Source: CAZGMN01 sp964645765
GTDB lineage: Bacteria; Acidobacteriota; Aminicenantia; Aminicenantales; Aminicenantaceae
Assembly: GCA_964645765.1 (NCBI GenBank)
Contig: CAZYBE010000003.1
Location: 1-64,000, forward strand
Reading direction: 5' to 3'
DNA length: 64,000 nucleotides
The first letter of the stretch is position 1. The number at the start of each line of letters is the position of its first letter. Positions 25,358 to 33,595 of the stretch are shown here, piece after piece. The notes beneath the pieces are model-generated. The model was not told the DNA's origin. It worked only from the letters and a program-made list of their open reading frames with translations, and ran no database searches. A program made the translations under genes and the position numbers.

Positions 25358-28018
25358 GTGAAGAAGAAAGTTTTATTCATGGCCATTCTGTTTTTGATGT
25401 GTTTGCCTCTCTGGATAGGGGCTAAGGTTCCCAAACCTCAAGAGCAAAAAACTGTCAAAGCCGTTCAGGCAGACCAACCCATAACCGTGGACGGCATTCT
25501 CAATGAAAAAATCTGGCAGCAAGAAGGATACAGCGACTTCCTCCAGTCCGACCCGCACGACGGCGCCCAGCCAACAGAAAAAACTGAGGTCTGGGTCGCT
25601 TATGATGAAAAAGCTCTTTATGTCGCAGCCCGTCTTTATGACGCCCAGCCTGAGCTCATAACACGCCAGTTAGGGCGCCGGGACGATTTTGTCGATTCTG
25701 ACTGGTTCATATTTGCCGTAGACCCTTATTATGACCGGCGCTCAGGCTACCAGTTTGCTGTGAACCCTTCAGGCTCAATCGTCGACTGGACCGTATACAA
25801 TGACACATCTGAAGATGACACATGGGACGGAGTCTGGGAATGGAAAGTCAGCACTGATGATAAGGGTTGGTGTGTTGAGATGAGAATTCCGTACAACCAG
25901 CTCCGTTTTCCCAAAAAAGATGAATACGTATGGGGAGTTGACTTTCAAAGAATCATCAAGCGTAAGAACGAAAAAGTTGCCTTTGTCTGGATTCCAAAAG
26001 AGGACATAGCCTACGTCTCCCGTTTTGCCAAACTCGTGGGTATAAATAACATACGACCCGGACGCCACCTCGAGTTTCTGCCTTACACAGTGGGTCAGGC
26101 AGGTTTCAGCCCGGCTGAAGCCAACAATCCTTTTAAAACAGGAGAAAAATACCTGGCCAATGCTGGTTTCGACCTTAAACTCGGCCTGAAGAGCAATCTG
26201 ACACTCGATGCCACAGTCAATCCTGACTTTGGACAAGTTGAAGTTGACCCGGCTGTGATCAATCTCTCAGCCTACGAGACCTACTATCAAGAGAAAAGGC
26301 CGTTTTTCATAGAAGGCTCAAACATCTTCGATGAGTTTGGCCGCGGAGGCATGGCGTTGAATGTCAACATCAACTGGCCTCAACCCACGCTCTTCTACAG
26401 CCGGAGGATCGGCCGGGCTCCTCAGGGTTATGTAACACAGGACGGATACGTGGACTTTCCAGATCGGTCAACCATTCTTGGCGCTTTCAAGCTCACGGGC
26501 AAAGTGGCTAAAGGCTGGAATCTTGCGTTTGTCAATGCCCTGACTGCGCGGGAGTATGCTGAAATTGACTCTTCTGGAGAGCGCTTCCAGGAAGAGGTCG
26601 AGCCTTTCTCTTACTACGGTGTGCTGCGCGCCCAGAAAGAGTTTAAAGAAGGACAACGCGGGATAGGCTTTCTTGCAACTTCAGTCATCAGAGATTTGAG
26701 GAACGACAATCTTGCCGGAATACTCAACGAGAGAGCTTTCAGCCTGGCCATCGACGGCTGGAGCTATCTGGACAAAAATAGAAACTGGGTCTTAGGCGGC
26801 TGGTTCGGAGGGACGCTGGTTGAAGGAAGCCAGGAGGAAATCTTGAGCCTGCAACGTTCTTCACTCCACTATTTCCAGCGTCCGGATGCAACTCATGTCG
26901 AGGTTGATGAGAATGCGACTTCTCTTTCTGGCTGGGGAGGCCGCTTCTCTCTTGAAAAACAAAAAGGCAGATTTCTTTTACAGGCGGCTCTTGGCATCCT
27001 GTCCCCTGGCTTTGACCCAAACGATATTGGCTTTCAGTTTGGCTCCTCTGATATTATCAATGCCGATCTTCTTTTGGCCTACCGCTGGCCGCACCCCGGA
27101 AAAGTTTTCCGCAACATAATGATATATGCTGGTCCCTTCCGGAATTATGACTTTGGCGGCAACAAAAACTGGGACGGAGTTCTTGCAGCAGCTGAAGGGG
27201 AATTTTTAAACTACTGGGGATTCGAGACGATGGTCGCCTACAACCCGGAAACAGTTTCAAAAAATTTGACAAGAGGCGGCCCCCTTGCCCTGCTCCCGCC
27301 CGGCTACCAGATAGATTTGAGTTTCTACAGTGACAGCCGGAAACCAATCGTGATTTCTGGATACCAAAGTTTTTACAAGAGGCCAACAGAAAGTTATGAA
27401 TGGAGCGCAGGAGTCAATCTGCGCTGGAAGCCAAGGAGCAACATCAGTTTCTCCTTCGGCCCCGGCTATTATGTCGAGGATGCCTATCTCCAGTGGGTGA
27501 CGAGTGCGAGGGACCCCTTGATGGCAGAGACCTACGGAGCTCGGTATGTGTTTGGAAGCATTTACCAGAGGACTCTATCCGCTGAGGTCAGGCTGAACTG
27601 GACCTTCACTCCAAAGCTCAGCCTGCAGCTCTATCTCCAACCTTTCCTGGCTGTGGGTCAGTATGACGAATTCAAGGAGCTCAGCCGGCCTAAAAGCTTC
27701 GAATACAATATTTACGGCGAAGGAAACTCAATAATCACTTTTGCTGATGATATTTATAATATTGACCCTGACGGGCCTGGTCCGGCTCCGGAATTTTCCT
27801 TCTCCAACCCAGATTTCAATTATAAATCTTTCCGCGGCACGATTGTCCTGCGCTGGGAATACCTGCCGGGATCAACGCTCTACTTTGTGTGGACTCAGAA
27901 CCGTGCCGATTATGCCAATCCAGGGGATTTAAAGCTGGGCCGCGACCTCGGCGACTTATTCACAGCGCCTGGAGACAATATCTTCTTGATCAAAATTTCT
28001 TACCGCTGGAATATCTGA
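25358..28018 (+). CDS. DUF5916 outer-membrane protein with N-terminal CBM9-like domain
   Basis: 886 residues, GTG start with AGAAGGAG seven bases upstream. A signal peptide (to about 22, ending WIGAK) precedes a CBM9-like beta-sandwich (about 40-235), with TVDGILNEKIWQQ, EVWVAYDEKALYVAARLYD and MRIPYNQLRFP. The remaining 600 residues are rich in alternating aromatic and polar strands and end FLIKISYRWNI, as in beta-barrels. NPDFGQVEVDPAVINLS and YYQEKRPFFIEG are hallmark stretches of the DUF5916 family. Its role is unknown; uptake or surface binding of oligosaccharide or protein is possible. It follows the M14 genes but has its own upstream region. Confidence 0.85.
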   Translation: MKKKVLFMAILFLMCLPLWIGAKVPKPQEQKTVKAVQADQPITVDGILNEKIWQQEGYSDFLQSDPHDGAQPTEKTEVWVAYDEKALYVAARLYDAQPELITRQLGRRDDFVDSDWFIFAVDPYYDRRSGYQFAVNPSGSIVDWTVYNDTSEDDTWDGVWEWKVSTDDKGWCVEMRIPYNQLRFPKKDEYVWGVDFQRIIKRKNEKVAFVWIPKEDIAYVSRFAKLVGINNIRPGRHLEFLPYTVGQAGFSPAEANNPFKTGEKYLANAGFDLKLGLKSNLTLDATVNPDFGQVEVDPAVINLSAYETYYQEKRPFFIEGSNIFDEFGRGGMALNVNINWPQPTLFYSRRIGRAPQGYVTQDGYVDFPDRSTILGAFKLTGKVAKGWNLAFVNALTAREYAEIDSSGERFQEEVEPFSYYGVLRAQKEFKEGQRGIGFLATSVIRDLRNDNLAGILNERAFSLAIDGWSYLDKNRNWVLGGWFGGTLVEGSQEEILSLQRSSLHYFQRPDATHVEVDENATSLSGWGGRFSLEKQKGRFLLQAALGILSPGFDPNDIGFQFGSSDIINADLLLAYRWPHPGKVFRNIMIYAGPFRNYDFGGNKNWDGVLAAAEGEFLNYWGFETMVAYNPETVSKNLTRGGPLALLPPGYQIDLSFYSDSRKPIVISGYQSFYKRPTESYEWSAGVNLRWKPRSNISFSFGPGYYVEDAYLQWVTSARDPLMAETYGARYVFGSIYQRTLSAEVRLNWTFTPKLSLQLYLQPFLAVGQYDEFKELSRPKSFEYNIYGEGNSIITFADDIYNIDPDGPGPAPEFSFSNPDFNYKSFRGTIVLRWEYLPGSTLYFVWTQNRADYANPGDLKLGRDLGDLFTAPGDNIFLIKISYRWNI

Positions 28019-28034
28019 ATTTAAAGCGCCTTTC

Positions 28035-29369
28035 TCATTCGCCGCCGATCTGCATAAGCTTGATGCGGAATGTCGGTCCGGTGAAACTGCGGTTCAAGTC
28101 AAGGTCATTACCCACCATGTCGATTCCTTCCAGCATCTCAAAGGCGTTTCCAGCGATGGTCAGGCCTTTAACTGGAAAAGCAATCTTTCCGTTCTCAATC
28201 CAGAAGCCCTGGGCCCCGCCGCTGAAGTTTCCATTGACCGGATTTATCCCGTATCCTGTGACACCCTTGAGCAAGAGTCCGGTCTTCGTCGCTTTGATTA
28301 TCTCCTCGGGCGTACCCGAGCCCGCGGCCATATAGAAACTGTGAGCGCCTATGTCAGGAATGCTCGTAAAACCTCCTCTTGAGGCGTTTCCCGTGCTCTT
28401 GACTCCTGCCCTCTTGGCCACAATCGTATTGTACATAAACCCCTTCAAAATGCCTTTATCCACAATGATTCTCTTCTGGGTTGGTACTCCTTCCCCATCA
28501 AAGGGCGCACTGCCCAATCCTTTGGCAAGCGTTCCGTCATCGACCATTGTCACTAACTCCGAGGCAATCTTTTGATCCAGCTTCTGGGCAAGAAAGCTCG
28601 CACCTTGAAGGACTCTCTCGCCGTTTATGGCAGCCAGAATTCCACCTAAAATGCTCCTAGCCACATCAGGATCAAAGATAACCGCTGCCTTCTGCGTCTT
28701 GACCATCCTTGGGTCGAGCATCTCATAAGCATCCTTTGCTGCCTTGGCGGCAACCTCCTCTGCAGGCTTCAAGTCAGCAAAAAAGCGCCTCGAGCAGAAT
28801 TCCCCGCCTGAAGATTTTTGCTCTCCCTTTTCAGCAACGACAGAAACGCCAAATGAACAGGCTGAGAATTTCGAGCTCTTGGAGAGCCCGTTTGAATTGG
28901 CAAGGTATATCTCCCCTTCCACTTCTGAATAGCCAGCACCTGCGCTCTTGGTGATTCTTGGATCTTTCATCGCCAGCTTCTCTACGCTCTTGGCCAGCTC
29001 AATCTTCTTCTCCATAGGAACCTGAGCGATCTGAAGGTCATAGAGGCCCTCGACTTCTGTTATCCCTTTATCATCAGGAAGGACATTGTTCTCATCTGGA
29101 GTTGTGCTTGAAGCAAAACCCACAGCGCTCTTGATGGCATTATCCAGGGCTTTGTCTGAAAGGTCGTTGCAGCTTGAGAAAGCCATCCTCTGTTTGACGA
29201 AGACTCTGAAGCCGACGCCCTGAGAAGCTGCTTGCTGCACGGTTTCTATCTCGCCGTCGCGAACCTCTATGCTGAGTTCTCGGCCCGATTCCATGTAAAC
29301 CTCAGCCGCATCCGCGCCTTTAGCCAAACATTTCTTTACGAGTTTTTCCGCTAATTCTTTGTAGTCCAT
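28035..29369 (-). CDS. tldE: TldE/PmbA family protein
   Basis: 444 residues from the ATG at 29369 (MDYKELAEKL), chosen because AAGGAG is 7 bases upstream. It is the metal-free partner type of the TldD/TldE protease: it has YLANSNGLSKSSKFS, FDPDVARSILGGIL and a C-terminal NPVNGNFSGGAQGFWIENG, but no HExxxH. In E. coli TldD-TldE forms a heterodimeric zinc protease that degrades unfolded peptides and matures microcin B17. It starts 17 bp after the TldD gene. Unlike its partner here it carries no visible export signal. Confidence 0.88.
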   Translation of the reverse strand: MDYKELAEKLVKKCLAKGADAAEVYMESGRELSIEVRDGEIETVQQAASQGVGFRVFVKQRMAFSSCNDLSDKALDNAIKSAVGFASSTTPDENNVLPDDKGITEVEGLYDLQIAQVPMEKKIELAKSVEKLAMKDPRITKSAGAGYSEVEGEIYLANSNGLSKSSKFSACSFGVSVVAEKGEQKSSGGEFCSRRFFADLKPAEEVAAKAAKDAYEMLDPRMVKTQKAAVIFDPDVARSILGGILAAINGERVLQGASFLAQKLDQKIASELVTMVDDGTLAKGLGSAPFDGEGVPTQKRIIVDKGILKGFMYNTIVAKRAGVKSTGNASRGGFTSIPDIGAHSFYMAAGSGTPEEIIKATKTGLLLKGVTGYGINPVNGNFSGGAQGFWIENGKIAFPVKGLTIAGNAFEMLEGIDMVGNDLDLNRSFTGPTFRIKLMQIGGE

Positions 29370-29386
29370 CGTTGTCTCCTTTTTAA

Positions 29387-30922
29387 TCACCTTGCCCTAC
29401 TTCCGCCGACGTTAATGCCTCGAATCCTGACTGTCGGCTGTCCGGCTGAAACTTCTGCTGCCTGCCCTTTGCCGCAGATTCCAGGGCCAAAGTCAAGGTC
29501 ACCTGCGACAGCATCGATGTTGCGGATGATATCCGTGGAGCTTCCGACCAGGGTTGCGCCCTTGACAGGGGTTGTCTTCTTGCCATCTTCAATCAGGTAG
29601 GCCTCACGGCAGGTAAAGTTAAACATCCCGGTTATGGGATTCACACTTCCTCCGCTCAGGCTCTGGACATAAATCCCGCTCTTGGTCGAGGTCAGAATGT
29701 CCTCAGGCTTGTCCTTCCCTTTTTCGATGAAGGTGTTTGTCATCCTCGGAATGGGGATGTAGCGGAAGCTTTCGCGGCGCCCGTTTCCTGTCCGCTCGAT
29801 TTTCAGCTGCTTTGCCGAGAGGATATCGGTCATGTACTTCATCAGAACTCCGTCCTTGATCAAGACATTGCGCTTCATCTGTGTGCCTTCATCATCAAAA
29901 TTCGTTGTTCCGCGGAAATTGGGAAGGCTGCCGTCATCGACCATGGTAAAGACATCATTGGCGACTTTCTGGCCCAATTTTCCGGTAAAGACACCGATTT
30001 TCTTGGCGATGTTATCTCCTTCCAGAGGATGGCCGACAGCCTCATGGACAAGGACTCCTCCCCAGCCGTTCTGCATGACGACATCCATGATCCCGGCAGG
30101 CGCATCCTTGGCCTCGAGCATGGCAATCGATTCCCGAGCGCATCGCTTCGCCGCTTCTTCGGGCGAGAGCTCGTCAAACATCTCAAAGCCGGAATGGCGG
30201 CTGAGCCTCTCCCGGCCCATATGCTGGGTATTGCTCCCAACGCCTAAGGTCTGGATGATGAAGAAAAGCAGAGGAAGCTCATCGCTCAGAAGAAGCCCTT
30301 CGCTGTTGGCAATCGTCCTGCCTCTAACCTCGTCGGAATAACTGATTGAAGCCATCTTGATTCTGGGGTCATAATCAAGGGCAGTCTGGTTGGCTCGTTT
30401 CATCACCTCAAGCCGCTTGGCATCGGCAATGTCTTGAAGGGGGAGCTTAACCGTGATGAAAGAATCCCTTTTGGTTTCTTTGACATTGACCGGACCAACG
30501 GCCTGAGTGCCCAGAGCAACATAAGAGGCGACTTCAGCCGCTTTCAACAGCTTGTCTTCTGTGAGCTCGTCGGTGTAAGCGTATCCGGTCTTATCTCCTG
30601 AAATGACCCTCACCCCTGCTCCCTGGCTGATGCCGAAAACTCCGCTCTTGAACTTGGATTCTTCCATCAATATGTTGCGTGAGATTCTTTTCTCCAGGTA
30701 AACCTCGGCAAACTCTCCTCCCTTTTCAAGGGCTTTTTTGATAATCCTATCGAGAATCTGCGGGTCTATGACCACCTTCGCACTTCCTGGCTTTATGGCC
30801 TTGCAGGAGAGAAGCTGGCTCAAAAGCGTCGGCGTTGCTGCCAGAGCAATCCCTCCTTTGAGGCTCACTTCCAGGAATTTCCGGCGAGGGATATCCCTGA
30901 CAAAATAATTTTTGAATTTCAT
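29387..30922 (-). CDS. tldD: TldD family metalloprotease with Tat lipoprotein signal
   Basis: 511 residues from the ATG at 30922; GAGGTC sits 5 bases upstream. The N-terminus reads PRRKFLEVS (R13, R14), then a hydrophobic stretch and LLSC (C40), which is a twin-arginine motif plus a lipobox. The TldD body follows, with the zinc motif HEAVGH (H293, E294, H298), the preceding GGVLV strand, and GSVNPITGMFNFTCREAYLIEDG, with a Cys in the region of the third ligand. The cytoplasmic E. coli TldD lacks such a signal, so this protein should be folded inside and exported to the periplasmic face. It has the best promoter in the window (30952-30980). Confidence 0.88.
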   Translation of the reverse strand: MKFKNYFVRDIPRRKFLEVSLKGGIALAATPTLLSQLLSCKAIKPGSAKVVIDPQILDRIIKKALEKGGEFAEVYLEKRISRNILMEESKFKSGVFGISQGAGVRVISGDKTGYAYTDELTEDKLLKAAEVASYVALGTQAVGPVNVKETKRDSFITVKLPLQDIADAKRLEVMKRANQTALDYDPRIKMASISYSDEVRGRTIANSEGLLLSDELPLLFFIIQTLGVGSNTQHMGRERLSRHSGFEMFDELSPEEAAKRCARESIAMLEAKDAPAGIMDVVMQNGWGGVLVHEAVGHPLEGDNIAKKIGVFTGKLGQKVANDVFTMVDDGSLPNFRGTTNFDDEGTQMKRNVLIKDGVLMKYMTDILSAKQLKIERTGNGRRESFRYIPIPRMTNTFIEKGKDKPEDILTSTKSGIYVQSLSGGSVNPITGMFNFTCREAYLIEDGKKTTPVKGATLVGSSTDIIRNIDAVAGDLDFGPGICGKGQAAEVSAGQPTVRIRGINVGGSRAR

Positions 30923-30951
30923 GTTTGACCTCATCTTAAAGATTTTTGCTC

Positions 30952-30980
30952 ATTATAGGCTAAAAAAATCTTAATATCAA
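30952..30980 (-). promoter_or_regulatory. Sigma-70 promoter of tldD-tldE
   Basis: Minus strand TTGATA, 17-bp spacer, TATAAT (5/6 and 6/6), 29 bp before the ATG at 30922. The -35 box and spacer overlap the dyad at 30963-30991. Confidence 0.75.
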
Positions 30981-30991
30981 AAAGATTTTTT
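30963..30991. promoter_or_regulatory. 10-bp dyad overlapping the tldD promoter
   Basis: AAAAAATCTT (30963-30972) and AAGATTTTTT (30982-30991) form a perfect 10-bp inverted repeat with a 9-base loop. It covers the -35 box and part of the spacer of the tldD promoter and lies 26 bp before the -35 of the divergent gene. It could be an operator, or an A/T-tract terminator-like hairpin for transcripts entering from either side. Confidence 0.45.
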
Positions 30992-31016
30992 GATTCATTT
31001 TTCCCTCTTAAAAATT

Positions 31017-31045
31017 TTGCCTCCTTTTTCTTTTTTTGATATAAA
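31017..31045 (+). promoter_or_regulatory. Candidate promoter of the secreted HEVGH protein gene
   Basis: TTGCCT, 17-bp spacer, TATAAA (4/6 and 5/6), 43 bp upstream of the ATG at 31089. Confidence 0.5.
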
Positions 31046-31088
31046 AGAGCTTTCTCCATCAAATAATTAAAAAAAGGAAGGAAAAGCG

Positions 31089-32351
31089 ATGAAGATTGGG
31101 GTCATTCAAGCCATATCAATTTTAGCTATGCTCATGATTGCTCTTTTAACTCCAGGTCAGAACCTTTTCGCTGCCCAGGAAAAGCCTCTGGAGTTGATGA
31201 TGGCCAGGATAGAAGAAAAAAATAGCCTCAAAGGACAGGGAGCGCTTTACTTCAAGAAGTTGACTCCCCTTCTCTTCGAATACCTTCAGGCCAATTTCAA
31301 GGAAACAGAAATTGAGCCGCTTTACAAGGCTCAAACCGCGAGAGAGCTCAGCACTCTTTTCGAAAAGCAGTTTGGAAAAAACATCATCGAATTCGGAGAG
31401 AAGATGTTTGCTTTCTTCGAGGAAAAAGCCTCAAAAGATAAAGATGTTTGCAATGAAGAATGGGCTGACTGGACTTCAGAGCATTTTGTTTTTTTTGCTC
31501 ATCCTGGGAGTGTCGCTGAGGCGGATCAAGAGCTCATTAAGAGCAGCGCAGAAGAAACTTTTGCTTCTCTTGCTTCCTCCCTTGCCATGGAAGAGGAGCT
31601 GGCACGGAGCCTTAAGGTCTTGCATTCAGTCTCGCCAGAAAAAAATAAAAAAGAGCTGACAAAATCATTCCCAGGAAAGATTGCCGTCTATCTGCTTCAA
31701 GCGCGAGAAGGTGAGGCTATGAAAAGAATTAGCCGTCGCTCCCAGGGCGCGACCAGCTTTGGGGCGACGATTATCGAGTTGGGAGAAGAAAAGGGATGGG
31801 GGAGGCTGACAGCTCAAATCAACATCTTTTACTTCAATGCTTTTTCTCTGGCTGTGCTTAATCATGAAGTCGGACATGCCGTCCTTTTTCTGGGGAGTTT
31901 TGACCCGGGCTCATTGACAAAGAATCCTCTAAAGGGTGAATCTGATTTAAAGAAGGCCTTCTTTGCCGGCTACACTCCTCTTTCGCCTTTTCTCCATGAA
32001 GGACTTGGCGACTATGTCATCTACTACCACGGCTTTTACCATCATTGGCCCTTGCTCCCCGAACCGGAAAAAATCATTCAAAGCTTTTTTGCATCTCCCA
32101 TTTATATCTCGCTGAAGAGGCTTATCAAGGAAGATGGTGCATTCCGCAAAGAGCATCATAAGGAATATTCTTTAGAGGCAGCGTCATTCATAAACTATCT
32201 CATCAAGACCTACGGCAAGGAGAGGCTGAAAAAATGGTTTCTATCAGGGAAAGATAGTGCAGGGAATTTTGAGAAAATCTACGAACGGTCTATTGATGAA
32301 GCGGAAAAGGAATGGCTTGCCTATATAAAAGAAAAAAACAAGGAGGAGTAA
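31089..32351 (+). CDS. Putative secreted gluzincin-type metallopeptidase (peptidase MA-like)
   Basis: 420 residues with a signal peptide (GVIQAISILAMLMIALLTPG, cleavage likely near 28-29). A helical N-terminal half leads to SEHFVFFAHPGS, typical of peptidase-MA-like proteins. The zinc motif HEVGH follows (H259, E260, H263), with a likely third ligand E304 in LHEGLGDYV. The C-terminus ends DEAEKEWLAYIKE, like the family tail. AAGGAAGG precedes the ATG. It would hydrolyse peptides in the periplasm or outside; the substrate is unknown. Its stop overlaps the next start (TAATG). The family assignment is from motifs only. Confidence 0.7.
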   Translation: MKIGVIQAISILAMLMIALLTPGQNLFAAQEKPLELMMARIEEKNSLKGQGALYFKKLTPLLFEYLQANFKETEIEPLYKAQTARELSTLFEKQFGKNIIEFGEKMFAFFEEKASKDKDVCNEEWADWTSEHFVFFAHPGSVAEADQELIKSSAEETFASLASSLAMEEELARSLKVLHSVSPEKNKKELTKSFPGKIAVYLLQAREGEAMKRISRRSQGATSFGATIIELGEEKGWGRLTAQINIFYFNAFSLAVLNHEVGHAVLFLGSFDPGSLTKNPLKGESDLKKAFFAGYTPLSPFLHEGLGDYVIYYHGFYHHWPLLPEPEKIIQSFFASPIYISLKRLIKEDGAFRKEHHKEYSLEAASFINYLIKTYGKERLKKWFLSGKDSAGNFEKIYERSIDEAEKEWLAYIKEKNKEE

Positions 32352-32701
32352 TGGAAGAAATTATCGCTTATTGCGGCCTGCTCTGCCATGAGTGTGGAGC
32401 ATTCAAGGCAACCCGGGATAATGACAATGAGAAGAGAGCTTTGGTTGCACAGCAATGGTCAAAGGAATACAAAGCCGACCTCAAGCCAGAAGACATCAAT
32501 TGTACAGGCTGCCCGTCAGAGGGAGAAAATGTCTTCAGCTATTGCCATGTCTGCGAAATCAGGAAATGCGCCAAGGAAAAGGATGTTTTAACCTGTGCCC
32601 ACTGCTATGATTATCCCTGTGAAAAGCTCGATAAGTTTTTCCAGATGGCCCCGGATTCCAAGACACGATTGGATGAGATAAGAGAGAAATTCAGAGGGTG
32701 A
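32351..32701 (+). CDS. DUF3795 cysteine-rich protein
   Basis: 116 residues from the ATG at 32351, which overlaps the preceding stop and has AAGGAGGAG upstream. There are twelve cysteines, mostly in pairs: YCGLLCHECGAF at the N-terminus, NCTGCPSEG, YCHVCEIRKCA, TCAHCYDYPCEKL. This is the DUF3795 pattern, probably binding zinc or an iron-sulfur cluster; the biochemical role is unknown. It is translationally coupled to the secreted peptidase gene and ends 8 bp from a convergent gene. Confidence 0.8.
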   Translation: MEEIIAYCGLLCHECGAFKATRDNDNEKRALVAQQWSKEYKADLKPEDINCTGCPSEGENVFSYCHVCEIRKCAKEKDVLTCAHCYDYPCEKLDKFFQMAPDSKTRLDEIREKFRG

Positions 32702-32708
32702 GAATTTT

Positions 32709-33581
32709 TTAAATTTTTTCTCTGTAAAAATTGAAGAAATGGTATTCCGTGGAAAAAAAGAATATTTTTGCCCACATCCTTGAGAATAGATAGGCCTGCT
32801 GCCAGATAAAAGCCATAAAGAGCATGAAGCCTGCCTTTGGAAGAGGCTGATAGACTGCCAGGTAGCCAATGCCAAAAATAAAAGTGATCAATCCCACAAG
32901 AAGGTAAAGAAACCAGGCTTTAAAAAAACCCTTCCCGACAAAAGATACATTTAAAAACGTTGCTCTCAAGCTCTTCCGGCTATCCTCAACCACCATTCTG
33001 ACTTTGACATAATCGAAAAACATCCTGATGATGGAAAAAATTAGAACCAACAATAATAACTTGAGGTTGGATGAAATGAGAAGCGGCCACTCTGTCGAGG
33101 CATTCTTCTTCCAGAGATCAAGGGGAAGAGAGATAAGTTTAAAGAGAAATCCGAAAACAACAATATAAACGACCGAAGACAGCAAGAAGACCCTGAAAAA
33201 TCTGAAGAAATATTTTCCACAATCAGCCAAGAAATTAGAAAGGCTTATTCCTTGTTCCTGGGAGGCAACCCGGCCGATAATGCCGCCGTTCAAGAATACA
33301 GAGAGCAGCAGGAAAAAGATTCCCGCGACAATGAGCCATCCGAGAAAAACAGAATAAGAATCTTTCGCTTTATAGATAATATCTCCAAGCCAGAGAAAGT
33401 CGACCCCTTTGGCGAGTTGGTCAGCCAGCAGTGAACGAGAAAAGTTCTTGTTGAGCATAAAATAAAAAGGAGTGAGGATGAGCAGCGAAAATAAAAAATT
33501 CGAAAGCCACAGGTAGAGCCCAACTCTTATTTTCCTGTTTGTCGTTTCGAAACCATTTCCGAATGCTTTGAGTGTTTTCAT
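32709..33581 (-). CDS. Polytopic membrane protein of unknown function
   Basis: 290 residues from the ATG at 33581 (MKTLKAFGNGF), preceded by GGAAGGAGGG. About six hydrophobic segments are visible, including LWLSNFLFSLLILTPFYFML, LGWLIVAGIFFLLLSVFLNG, FFRVFLLSSVVYIVVFGFLF and WFLYLLVGLITFIFGIGYLA. Between them, VKVRMVVEDSRKSLRATFLN is a conserved-looking cytoplasmic helix of the kind seen in DUF975/YesL-like proteins. No firm family. It follows the M1 peptidase gene by 14 bp and is presumably in its operon. Confidence 0.65.
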   Translation of the reverse strand: MKTLKAFGNGFETTNRKIRVGLYLWLSNFLFSLLILTPFYFMLNKNFSRSLLADQLAKGVDFLWLGDIIYKAKDSYSVFLGWLIVAGIFFLLLSVFLNGGIIGRVASQEQGISLSNFLADCGKYFFRFFRVFLLSSVVYIVVFGFLFKLISLPLDLWKKNASTEWPLLISSNLKLLLLVLIFSIIRMFFDYVKVRMVVEDSRKSLRATFLNVSFVGKGFFKAWFLYLLVGLITFIFGIGYLAVYQPLPKAGFMLFMAFIWQQAYLFSRMWAKIFFFSTEYHFFNFYREKI

Positions 33582-33595
33582 GGTTCCCTCCTTCC

